NCBI RefSeq assembly: GCF_000970085.1
Contig: NZ_CP009506.1
Span: 744,001 to 808,000 of the forward strand
DNA: 64,000 nucleotides
DNA from: Methanosarcina siciliae T4/M
GTDB lineage: Archaea; Halobacteriota; Methanosarcinia; Methanosarcinales; Methanosarcinaceae
Direction of reading: 5' to 3'
The notes beneath the pieces were generated by a model, which was not told where the DNA came from, ran no database searches, and saw only the letters and a list, made by a program, of their open reading frames with translations. Both the position numbers and the translations under genes were made by a program. Shown piece after piece: positions 27,674 to 35,603 of the stretch (within the stretch, counting starts at the first letter, position 1; every line of letters begins with the position of its first letter).

Positions 27674-27905
27674 ATGGAACAAACTTTATTTGTGTACGTC
27701 GGACATTTTACTGTTGCATATTTACTAAGTGGGATTCGGGTTATGGAAATACCCCCCCATTGCTTTCTTATTCGAATATGTTTTTTATGCGCTGGTGACC
27801 ATTCTGGTCATGCCTCTCGTTTACATCCAAGGCCTGCTGGCGCTGGGGGCTTTCGGGCATCATATTCAGGAAAATGATCCCAGGAAAATTATTCCGGGAA
27901 GATAG
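27674..27905 (+). pseudogene. Small membrane protein interrupted at a C7 tract
   Basis: The frame beginning ATG 27674 encodes EQTLFVYVGHFTVAYLLSG and then runs into CCCCCCC at 27752-27758. Removing one C continues into the frame AFLFEYVFYALVTILVMPLV, followed by LGAFGHHIQENDPRK and a stop at 27903-27905. Both halves are hydrophobic and make one two-helix protein of about 76 residues. Without the change the first frame yields an unlikely C-terminus. The family is unknown. The cause could be mutation, sequencing error or slippage at the homopolymer. Confidence 0.5.
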
Positions 27906-28047
27906 CCTATAGGAAGATGGTCTTCAAGAAGAGTGCCTGAGGAAAGGAAAAATTATGTGAACGAAAACACCATATGTAAAATCATTTTCAGAGATCGGCA
28001 TCTGGATATCAATACAACATAGAGGCTCTGAGAACGAGAGGATCGAA

Positions 28048-28503
28048 TTGAACAAACAGAATTTGACCTATATAGTCATTTTTTTAGTTTTTTTGATAGT
28101 AGTATTGCTTTTCGCCTTAAGACCTGATGACCGTCCTTCCGCACCTGAAAGTCCGGCCGAGTTTGAGACCGTGAGTGTTGAAGAAGCCAGGGAAATGATC
28201 GAAAAAGACGATGTCTTCATACTTGACGTCCGCACCCCTGCAGAGTTCAACTCCTCACATATTGAAGGGGCAACCCTGATTCCTGTTACGAATTCCGGAG
28301 GGTCAAATTTGAGCCCTGATCAACTGCTTGAGGCCCGAATAAACGAAGTCCCGAAAGACAAAAAAATACTCGTTTACTGCAGGACAGGGCACAGAAGCGT
28401 TACCGCAAGCAAAATCCTGGTAGCTGCAGGATATTCCGATGCCTACAATATGGAGGGTGGGATCACCGCCTGGACAGGTGCAGGGTATCCTGTTGTAAGT
28501 TAA
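28048..28503 (+). CDS. Membrane-anchored rhodanese-like sulfurtransferase
   Basis: The 151-residue protein has an N-terminal membrane segment (YIVIFLVFLIVVLLFA, 8-23) and a single rhodanese domain facing outside, with VFILDVRTPAEF and the active loop CRTGHRS (Cys111). Rhodaneses move sulfane sulfur or bind related anions. The extracytoplasmic role here is unknown. Translation starts at TTG 28048 with GAGAGG seven bases upstream. It is a single gene; the region behind it contains only a decayed flavoprotein gene on the other strand. Confidence 0.85.
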   Translation: MNKQNLTYIVIFLVFLIVVLLFALRPDDRPSAPESPAEFETVSVEEAREMIEKDDVFILDVRTPAEFNSSHIEGATLIPVTNSGGSNLSPDQLLEARINEVPKDKKILVYCRTGHRSVTASKILVAAGYSDAYNMEGGITAWTGAGYPVVS

Positions 28504-28569
28504 GCAGACCGGGATCTTCAGGCCGGGATAATGCTATTTTTTTCTGTATTGGCGCGCTCTGGAAGGCCT

Positions 28570-29052
28570 ATCTCATTCCGAATCACCAGAAGTAGTCCTG
28601 AAGTCCACCTGCTTCTCCTACAAGCATCGCGCCGTTTTGCATTTACTTTTACAGTCACTCCTTCCCCAGGTACGGAACCCCATATGGATATTTACGCCCA
28701 GTTCCTCAGCCTGCTTGCGTGAGCTGGTGTCCAGGCAGCCTGTGCTGCTTTTCCTTCTTACCAGGTAACAGGCATTTTTTCCTGTGATGGTTTTTGCCTT
28801 GTTGGAATCATGAATGGTTAATTCGGATACCGGTTCGTAATCAAAAGAAAGGTCAACCCCGTATGATTCTACCTGTTTCTGGACATCGACTTTTTCAGAC
28901 CGGTTTTCCAGGCCCTGCCAGTCATTATGAAACCTTTTGCCGGAATCATTCTTTTTTTCAAAAACGTTAACATCGTATCCATTTTTGTGAAGAATTATCG
29001 AACATCCCAGACCACTTATTCCTCCACCCGGGATATTTACTTCTTTTTCCAT
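28570..29052 (-). pseudogene. Decayed FAD-dependent oxidoreductase (geranylgeranyl reductase-like)
   Basis: The frame starting at 29052 encodes an FAD-binding N-terminus, GGGISGLGCSIILHKNGYDV, and ends after 144 codons, whereas family members have about 400. Just beyond, in another frame, NGAMLVGEAGGLQDYFW and a stop-interrupted FGMR can be read. This is the second FAD motif normally found near residue 280. Much of the middle is therefore deleted and the rest frameshifted. The intact relatives saturate isoprenoid lipids or are halogenase-like flavoproteins. Confidence 0.7.
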
Positions 29053-29251
29053 GTCAGCGCCAGAATAAAGTGGAACTCGGTACTATTTATAGTTGCTTTT
29101 TGGAGTTTACCGGCGACTTTTAATGTGAAGATGTAAACTGTGGAAAATATTCACTATGCTGAAAAACTCTACATGCATCATAGTTATACCGTATTTTTTC
29201 GGTTTTTCCTGTACCCATACAACTATATCCTATCCGTTCAGATTTTTCCCC

Positions 29252-29845
29252 ATGCGCAGGATAATTCTTGCTTCTTCATCCCCAAGGCGAAAAGAACTGC
29301 TTAAACAGCTGATAGGAGACAATTTTGTTGTTTACCCGAGTTCCTATGATGAACCTTCTCAGCCGGGGCTGGACCCTGAAGAGTTGCTTTTGAAGCACTC
29401 TGTTGAGAAAGCCAGGGATGTGGTAAAACATTTTGATTCCGGGATTGTGATCTCTGCCGATACCTCGGTGCTCTATGACGGGGAAGTTCTGGGAAAGCCC
29501 GGCACTCCTGAAAATGCTGAAAAAATGCTGAAAAAACTGAGCGGGAAAAAGTTCAGGGTCGTAACCGGGCTTACCGTTCTGGACCTTGACAGCAGGAAGG
29601 AAATCAGCGAATTCGAATCAACAAATGTCTGGCTGGCTGAATTAAGCAAAGAGCAGATTTCAGCCTATGTCAGGACAGGAGAGCCTCTGGATAAAGCCGG
29701 GGCTTTTGCGGCTCAGGGAAAAGGAGCGGTGCTGGTGGAAAAAGTAGAGGGGGATTTTTTTAATGCTGTCGGGCTTCCTCTTTTTCGGCTGGAAAAAATT
29801 CTTGAAAGGCTTGGAGTTTCGGTATTTGATGAAAGCTTTTCCTGA
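29252..29845 (+). CDS. maf: Maf-family nucleotide pyrophosphatase
   Basis: From the ATG at 29252 the protein has 197 residues and the Maf signatures ILASSSPRRKELL at the start, VISADTSVLYDGEVLGKP in the middle and GAFAAQGKGA near residue 150. Maf proteins hydrolyse non-canonical or modified nucleoside triphosphates to monophosphates. A frame extension to 29156 adds 32 hydrophobic residues absent from the family and is rejected. cysS follows 155 bases downstream on the same strand. Confidence 0.9.
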   Translation: MRRIILASSSPRRKELLKQLIGDNFVVYPSSYDEPSQPGLDPEELLLKHSVEKARDVVKHFDSGIVISADTSVLYDGEVLGKPGTPENAEKMLKKLSGKKFRVVTGLTVLDLDSRKEISEFESTNVWLAELSKEQISAYVRTGEPLDKAGAFAAQGKGAVLVEKVEGDFFNAVGLPLFRLEKILERLGVSVFDESFS

Positions 29846-30000
29846 CTCTTCTTTCCCTCCCGGAAACCTTAGGCTTCTTTATTCGGGAGTTTGCCAGGTG
29901 CTGCAAAAGTAATAAAGCAATTGGAAGTAATAGTAGCAGATAAGGCTAATAGCGGACAGGGTTAATTTACCCTAAATTAAATTCACCAGAGGTGTTCCGA

Positions 30001-31422
30001 ATGCTGCAAGTTTACAATACCCTGACACGAGAAAAGGAGATATTCAAACCTGTAAAGGAAGGTGAGGTTTCAATTTATGCCTGCGGGCCCACGGTCTACA
30101 ATATGCCTCACATAGGAAACTACCGGACCTTTTTGATGACGGACAATATCGTGAGGACTCTCGAATACCTCGGGTACAGGGTAAAACTCGTGATGAACAT
30201 TACGGACATCGATGACAAAACTATCAGGGATTCAAAAGCAGCCGGGATGTCTCTTAAGGCCTTTACGGACAAATACACGGCCGAATTCTTCAAAGGCCTT
30301 GACATGCTGAACATTAAGCGGGCTTTTGCGTATCCCAGGGCTACGGAAAACGTTGACGGCATGATAGAACTTTCACGGAAACTGATCGAAAAGGGGCTGG
30401 CTTATGAAAAAGAAGGTTCCGTCTATTACAGGATTTCAGGTTTTCCGGAATACGGCAAGCTTTCCAGGCTCAATTTTGACAACATCCTGATCGGCGCGTC
30501 TGTGGACGTGGACGAGTATGATAAGGACAATCCGAGAGACTTTGCCCTCCTGAAAGCCTCAACGCCTGAGGAAATCGAAAGGAGAATCTATTATGACAGC
30601 CCCTGGGGAAAAATCCGTCCTGGCTGGCATATCGAATGCTCGGTAATGGCAATGAACAGTTTCGGGCCTACCTTTGACATCCATACAGGAGGTGTGGACC
30701 TTATCTTCCCTCACCATGAAAACGAGATCGCCCAGTCCGAAGGCGCAACCGGAAAGCCCTTCGTATGCACCTGGATTCATGGGGAGCACCTTATAGTCGA
30801 AGGGGAGAAGATGAGCAAGTCCAAAGGAAATGTTTTCACCCTTCCCGAGATCGTTGAAAAGTACGGGGGTGAAGTTGTCCGTTTCATGTTCCTGTCCGTG
30901 CACTACCGGAAAAAGCTGGACTATTCCGAAGCCTTTGCAGAAAACGCAAAAAACAATTATCTGAGGCTTAAAGAGACGCTTGATAACCTTGAATTTGCCA
31001 TGAAGGGGGCAGACGATAAATCGTATCACGGAGACCCAGAAACCCTTGGAATCCTTCCTGACCTTGAGGCCCAGTTCAGGCATGCCCTTGAAGACGACTT
31101 CAATACCCCCAAAGCCCTGACCGTTTTCAGGGAACTTTCGCGCGCAGCTAACTTATACCTTGAAGCCGGAAAAAACAGGAAAGTCCTGGAAAAAGTTTAT
31201 GCCCTTTACAGGCAGTTTTCGGATGTTCTGGGCCTTTTTGTACCGGCAGGCAAAGAGGAAATCCCGAAAGAAGTTGTCAGGCTTGTGGAGGAACGTGAGG
31301 CTGCACGGAAAAAGAAGGATTGGGGAACTTCCGATGCCCTCAGAGAGAAAATAAGGGCACTTGGTTATGTCATACAGGACAAAAAAGAAGGGCCGAATGT
31401 AAAGAAAGCCGAAGAGAGTTAA
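30001..31422 (+). CDS. cysS: Cysteinyl-tRNA synthetase
   Basis: This 473-residue class I synthetase charges tRNA-Cys with cysteine. The HIGH-equivalent motif is MPHIGNYRTF, preceded by the zinc ligand CGPTVYN. KMSKS is intact in GEKMSKSKGN. Zinc ligands continue in HIECSVMA and HHENE. The frame begins at GTG 29992, but AGAGGTG directly precedes the ATG at 30001. Together with SepCysS at 5190 it shows the dual cysteine-charging strategy known from Methanosarcina. The convergent regulator gene ends 32 bases downstream. Confidence 0.96.
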   Translation: MLQVYNTLTREKEIFKPVKEGEVSIYACGPTVYNMPHIGNYRTFLMTDNIVRTLEYLGYRVKLVMNITDIDDKTIRDSKAAGMSLKAFTDKYTAEFFKGLDMLNIKRAFAYPRATENVDGMIELSRKLIEKGLAYEKEGSVYYRISGFPEYGKLSRLNFDNILIGASVDVDEYDKDNPRDFALLKASTPEEIERRIYYDSPWGKIRPGWHIECSVMAMNSFGPTFDIHTGGVDLIFPHHENEIAQSEGATGKPFVCTWIHGEHLIVEGEKMSKSKGNVFTLPEIVEKYGGEVVRFMFLSVHYRKKLDYSEAFAENAKNNYLRLKETLDNLEFAMKGADDKSYHGDPETLGILPDLEAQFRHALEDDFNTPKALTVFRELSRAANLYLEAGKNRKVLEKVYALYRQFSDVLGLFVPAGKEEIPKEVVRLVEEREAARKKKDWGTSDALREKIRALGYVIQDKKEGPNVKKAEES

Positions 31423-31454
31423 AAATTTACTTTCCTTCCCTGTTCCGGGAAAAA

Positions 31455-32306
31455 TCAAATTCGAATTTCTTCTTTTTCTCCTGTTTTTTTGCCGGCAGGG
31501 GTCTGCAGCGGGGAGCGCTGGAGGGAGGAATATAATTCATTCAAGCTCTGCAGAATCTTGAACCCCTTTTCCGTAATCATATAATCCCCTCTTTCGTGCT
31601 GCTGCAGGATAAGCCCGCTGTCCATAAGCTTCTGCAGGTGGAAGAGCAGGTTTCCGCCTCTGAGACCTGTGATCTCGGAAAAGGCTGAGAAATTTTTAGT
31701 CTCAAAGGCCACAGCTCTCAGGATCTCCAGGCGCTGGGGATTGGATACCGGTTCGAGGATTTCTCTCATGAGGATGCCGGGCTCAAGGGCTGAAATATCA
31801 GGCTTCTGTTCCTGGTTATTGGTATAAATCCTCATCGAGCGCATAAGATTAACCTGTTTTGTAAAAAGGGTGGATACCTCGGAAAAGCACTTTTCACACT
31901 TGCTGTAAGGGGCTCCAGATCTCATTCCCTGGAGTTTTTCCCTGTTCTCCGACACAAGGCCCTCATTCACCCTACCCTGTTTAATAAGCCCGGCATTCCT
32001 CTGAAGAAGGTCTGAAAAGGTAGACCTGCAGTTTTCTTTTTCAGGGCATTTCTTCACCATATTTTTTTCAAGCCCTGTTTCGATATCCTCATAAAGGTGG
32101 GAGAGAATCGCGTTTGAGTATTCCTGTCTTGAGCATTCCAGAGCCGTTTCAAAGCGCAGCCTGTTTGAGTATTCCATTACTTTTTTGATATCGCTGTGCA
32201 TATCGCAAAGCTTTTCCCTGATAGCCTTTATTTCCGCCATTTCCGGGTCTTCCGGGGCTGCAGGGCTTTCAGGGATTTTTTCTTTTTTCCTGTCGCTATC
32301 TTTCAT
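31455..32306 (-). CDS. Winged-helix regulator with a cysteine-bearing N-terminal sensor region
   Basis: The 283-residue protein has an N-terminal helical region of about 170 residues with several cysteines (KKCPEKENCRS, SKCEKCFSE) and a C-terminal ArsR-like winged helix (PVSNPQRLEILRAVAFE, ITGLRGGNLLFHLQKLMDSGL). This architecture suggests a sensor-regulator, perhaps metal- or redox-responsive. The family is common in methanosarcinas but I know no function. The perfect palindrome GACCTTGAAGGTC lies 42 bases upstream of the start and may be its own operator. It converges with cysS. Confidence 0.7.
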   Translation of the reverse strand: MKDSDRKKEKIPESPAAPEDPEMAEIKAIREKLCDMHSDIKKVMEYSNRLRFETALECSRQEYSNAILSHLYEDIETGLEKNMVKKCPEKENCRSTFSDLLQRNAGLIKQGRVNEGLVSENREKLQGMRSGAPYSKCEKCFSEVSTLFTKQVNLMRSMRIYTNNQEQKPDISALEPGILMREILEPVSNPQRLEILRAVAFETKNFSAFSEITGLRGGNLLFHLQKLMDSGLILQQHERGDYMITEKGFKILQSLNELYSSLQRSPLQTPAGKKTGEKEEIRI

Positions 32307-32347
32307 ATTTTTACATCTTCCGGCTTTCCTTAAAAAGTTTCTGTTAC

Positions 32348-32360
32348 GACCTTGAAGGTC
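32348..32360. promoter_or_regulatory. GACCTTGAAGGTC palindrome
   Basis: Six-base arms around a central G lie 42 bases before the start of the minus-strand regulator gene and about 130 bases before the divergent zinc-ribbon gene. Autoregulation is a possibility. Confidence 0.35.
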
Positions 32361-32493
32361 ATTGAGATATATGAATTATTTCGGGGCACTGGAATGCATT
32401 TAGTATATTTTGATGCCGATTAAGTATATATCAATAACTTACAGATAACTAATGGCATAAAGGCCAGTACTTGAAAGCGGAGGTGAGAAAAAT

Positions 32494-32613
32494 ATGGTAA
32501 AGTGCGGTATTTGCGGAGGAGAAGCCCCAAAACAGCCCTGTATAACCGAAGAAGGGACCTGCAACCTTTGCGGTAAAAAGGTTGTTCTTGCGGAAGAAAA
32601 GGAAAAGAAGTAA
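32494..32613 (+). CDS. Very small zinc-ribbon protein
   Basis: This 39-residue protein begins MVKCGICGG and has a second knuckle CNLCGKKVVL, giving two CxxC pairs spaced as in zinc ribbons, plus one additional cysteine (QPC) and a lysine-rich tail. A textbook ribosome-binding site, GGAGGTGA, stands seven bases before the ATG. A strong hairpin follows about 65 bases downstream, so this is a defined single-gene transcription unit. It lies divergently from the cysteine-bearing regulator at 32306. Function is unknown; small zinc proteins of this kind are numerous in methanosarcinas. Confidence 0.8.
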   Translation: MVKCGICGGEAPKQPCITEEGTCNLCGKKVVLAEEKEKK

Positions 32614-32676
32614 CAACAAAAGATGTATTGTAGGCCTACTATTTAATTACGACACCACCTGAAAAAGAAGTTTACA

Positions 32677-32720
32677 GCATTAATTTCCCTTCAATAAAAG
32701 GGGATTAATGCCCTCTCTTT
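32677..32720 (+). terminator. Hairpin behind the small zinc-ribbon gene
   Basis: GCATTAATTTCCCTT and AAGGGGATTAATGC form a long stem (32677-32711) with a small bulge. It is followed by the pyrimidine-rich CCTCTCTTTC. Confidence 0.65.
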
Positions 32721-33024
32721 CTTGAAAACTGAAAATCCATACTGCAAGAAATTTGTGTCGCAAAAAATCTATGCTGCAAAGCTTCTCTGTTTTAATTGTA
32801 TCCTCCTTGATTTTCTATTTTTAAGATTCCTCCTTAAGCTTCTACTCTAGCTATTTTCTTCCCCCAGGCTCGGAGAGATAACTGCGGAGGCCTCTAACAT
32901 CTAAAATATGTCAACAATTATCTATTTAATTATATATTATTCTGTCTATCCTACTTGGTCCTTTCCGGGCCATATCCTTTTTTCTTTCATACGTCCCTTT
33001 GTCGTCTACAGAGTGTGGGAATTC

Positions 33025-33438
33025 ATGGGCTTTAAAGATTTGATTACTAAAGACTCGAGTACAAATAATGATGAAAATGAAAAGTCCGACAGGAAAACTG
33101 TAAAAATGGGCCCTTTTTTAGCTGAATCAGGGAATGCTCCAGGCACGATAAAAATGACTCTCATCTCTCCTAAGGCCTTGGAACAGAAGTCTTTAGAGTC
33201 AATTAACAATGCAATGCTTCTTGTCAAGGAATTCTCAAAAAAGGTTGGGGACACTGTGGAGGAAACACCTGTTGAATTCAGACATTCTCAGGTACAGCTG
33301 TTTTTTAACCTTAATCTTACTACAGACGGTAGGGCAGCCATTAGCAAATCGGAAAAAGGAGCAAATCCGGAAGTAACATTTATGCGGAAAAATGAAGGGA
33401 AAGACAGCAGAGAAGCCATAGGACAGGGCAGGGAATAA
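33025..33438 (+). CDS. Trypco1-like small protein next to a Lon-type protease
   Basis: From the ATG at 33025 the product has 137 residues. Residues from about 45 onward (MTLISPKALEQKSLESINNA, then VEFRHSQVQLFFNLN and NPEVTFM) follow the pattern of the trypsin-co-occurring domain 1 family: a helix, a strand with VEF...L, and a final VTF strand. The frame continues upstream to 32908, but that part overlaps a TATA-like TTTAATTATATATTATTC, so the shorter start is preferred. The next gene encodes a membrane-anchored Lon-like protease, an association that fits the family's name. Its role is unknown. Confidence 0.5.
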   Translation: MGFKDLITKDSSTNNDENEKSDRKTVKMGPFLAESGNAPGTIKMTLISPKALEQKSLESINNAMLLVKEFSKKVGDTVEETPVEFRHSQVQLFFNLNLTTDGRAAISKSEKGANPEVTFMRKNEGKDSREAIGQGRE

Positions 33439-33637
33439 TGATATGGAGATGGCAAAAACTAAAGCTATACTCCTGAAAACACGGGCATAAAAACCAAAAA
33501 ACGGTTGTATCAAGCCTTCATGATTACGCTTATATCCAGCCTTTCCGAGAGTTGTCTGTCCGGCCAATCCATCTACTCAAAAATATGGTGTTCTTGAAGG
33601 AAAAAATAAGTACAAGCCGTGCAAAGTAATTCACTAT

Positions 33638-34555
33638 ATGAAATCCAAGCTTCTTGCCCTAATCCTTGTCCTTTCGTTTGTAGCGAATGCTTACTTTATC
33701 TTTTTCTCTCAAGCCCCGGTTGAGGGGGAGCAGGTCCAGGAAATGCAGGAACGTATAAATTCCCTTGAAAAGGAAAATGGGAGACTTGAAACTCAAGCAA
33801 ATCAGAATAACCAGTCTCTTCAGTCCTATGCTTCCCAGCTAGACTTCTATCGAGAGAGAGTTTTCGAACTCGAAAACAACCTTCAAGCATGCCCTGCAGG
33901 TATGGAAGGTTTTGCTACTCTGCAGGCTCCTGCCGTTTTCCAGAATGTTGAACTGGAAAAGTCAGGGCCTTTTGTCCGGGAAGTGGTCTCCGAAGAGGGG
34001 ACCCTTCTCAATATCTCGACTGAAACAAGATCCGGAAAAGGCCGGGTTCTTGTCCAGACCACCCCTCTTATGGGAGTGGTTTTTCAGGACGCTGCAAATA
34101 CTGCGGTTTTCGTGGCTCAGCAGGAGACCGGAGTTTCTCTCTCAGGCAGCGATGTTATTTTCAGCATTGCCTCTGATCAGGAGATCCCGGGCGTTGATGG
34201 CTCGAGTGCAGGGGCTCTCATGACCCTTCTTACAATTTCCGCAATCAACGGTACCGAACTTAATGACAGCATCACCCTTACCGGCACCATTGACGATGAA
34301 GGGAACGTCGGAAAAATAGGCGGGGTATTTGAAAAAGCTACGGCAGCAGAAGCCGGAGGAAAAACTCTCTTCCTTCTGCCCAGAGAAAACAGTGAGCTTG
34401 TCACTTATAAACTTGTAAGCCGAAAAATCGGAGGCATTGATGTCGTTCAGAGAGTCCCGGAAACTGTGGACGCAGAGGAATATATCGAGGAAAATGTCGG
34501 GATAAACGTCGAGTACGTGGACACGATTGAGGACGTGCTGGAGTATGAGGCATGA
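33638..34555 (+). CDS. Membrane-anchored Lon-like (S16) serine protease
   Basis: The 305-residue protein has an N-terminal signal anchor (LLALILVLSFVANAYFIFF, 5-23), a coiled-coil stretch (about 30-85), and a C-terminal S16 Lon protease domain with the catalytic serine in VDGSSAGA (S190) and the catalytic lysine in GKIGGVFEKATAA (K233). No ATPase domain is present, so it is a stand-alone Lon-type protease, probably facing the outside. It starts with ATG 33638. The Trypco1-like gene ends 200 bases upstream on the same strand. Confidence 0.85.
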   Translation: MKSKLLALILVLSFVANAYFIFFSQAPVEGEQVQEMQERINSLEKENGRLETQANQNNQSLQSYASQLDFYRERVFELENNLQACPAGMEGFATLQAPAVFQNVELEKSGPFVREVVSEEGTLLNISTETRSGKGRVLVQTTPLMGVVFQDAANTAVFVAQQETGVSLSGSDVIFSIASDQEIPGVDGSSAGALMTLLTISAINGTELNDSITLTGTIDDEGNVGKIGGVFEKATAAEAGGKTLFLLPRENSELVTYKLVSRKIGGIDVVQRVPETVDAEEYIEENVGINVEYVDTIEDVLEYEA

Positions 34556-34646
34556 ACTCAATTCCTTTTTAAGTTTTGTTTCTAAACAGTTCTGAAAAGG
34601 GATTTTCTTTCTCTATCCCTTTTTTCCTTAGCCTTTCATTTTTGAA

Positions 34647-34676
34647 TTATATAATTAATTAATTAATTAATTAATG
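34647..34676. repeat. TTAA-type microsatellite
   Basis: Several copies of AATT/TTAA (ATTAATTAATTAATTAATTA) follow each other behind the Lon-like protease gene. Confidence 0.8.
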
Positions 34677-34856
34677 AGGTGGATCCTACTCTATTTCATA
34701 TTCTTTGATGGTCATAATTCTTATATCTAAACCTTTATTTTCTATTTTTGATTCAAGAGGGGACCGGAGTGCTTGAAAAATTAATCCCAAAACAGAGGGA
34801 AATGTCTACCCGAGTCGGGGGAATGCTCACCCTTTTCCCGCATTATTTGCTTTTTC

Positions 34857-35075
34857 TTGCGGGGTTGGGCACGTTGCTATGTGGATGGTGTACGTTTAGG
34901 TCCTGCCGAGCAAACAGCGTTTTTCCCAGGACTACAGGCGGTTAAGGACAACCGAAGCCCTATGTATGACAGGATCCTTGAGGTCCAGGACGAGCTTGTC
35001 GAGATGAGGAAGATGATAAAAGAGCTCTCGGAAAAGGTCGAAAAGTTTTGGGAAAAGAGTCAAGATGAGCACTGA
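34857..35075 (+). CDS. Uncertain small open frame with coiled-coil C-terminus
   Basis: The only protein-like part is the C-terminus, beginning at MYDRILEVQDELVEMRKM and continuing as a charged heptad helix to the stop at 35073-35075. The N-terminal part may be out of frame, since an overlapping frame from 34748 encodes hydrophobic PHYLLFLAGLG. I suspect the remains of a small membrane protein with a coiled-coil tail. There is no recognised family. Confidence 0.3.
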   Translation: MRGWARCYVDGVRLGPAEQTAFFPGLQAVKDNRSPMYDRILEVQDELVEMRKMIKELSEKVEKFWEKSQDEH

Positions 35076-35105
35076 GCGTTATTAAAAAAAGGTTATTCCT
35101 GAACT

Positions 35106-35219
35106 CGTAAATCCTGGGATGAAACCACAGAAAAGATCACTTTCAAAAATACAGGCATTGTGGAACTTAAAGACATAAAATTAAGTGATAGGTCCCTGAA
35201 CCTTTCTTTCTCCTGAAAG
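35106..35219 (+). pseudogene. Relic of a secreted beta-domain protein
   Basis: One frame reads KSWDETTEKITFKNTGIVEL and continues DIKLSDRSLNLSFS before a stop, which resembles CARDB-like repeat domains of surface proteins. It has no start codon and no continuation. Most of 35220-35440 is without coding character. Confidence 0.3.
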
Positions 35220-35603
35220 ACGAAACAAAAGCAAGCTCCTACTCCATGCCTGACGTCAGTATATGCCATTGTAAAGGATCTAAAGTTCGATTTTAATATT
35301 CCTTATCTAATTTCAGTACTTCATATTAATATGTTCTTTTTTTATAAAACTGCATATATGATGTAAAACGCCACCTTCTCCTCCCTCCCCATTGACAGGA
35401 AGAAGACTTCTAATCTACATAAAACAGTGCTTTGGTGGTGTGGTTCAGCACGGGCAAGAAGGAGGAAGAGATCCTGGCGCGATCCATCGCCACAAATTTC
35501 TATAACAATTTCGAGGAGGGCCGTTCCGGGTCCGACAGGTGACTCATACAGTCATCGTAAGGCCGGACTGGAGAAGGAAATTCTGATTCTTATGGAGGAA
35601 ACC

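Noticed and set aside
32908..33024. Hydrophobic N-terminal extension of the Trypco1-like protein
   Set aside because: The DNA looks like a TATA-type promoter, and the family domain starts later.
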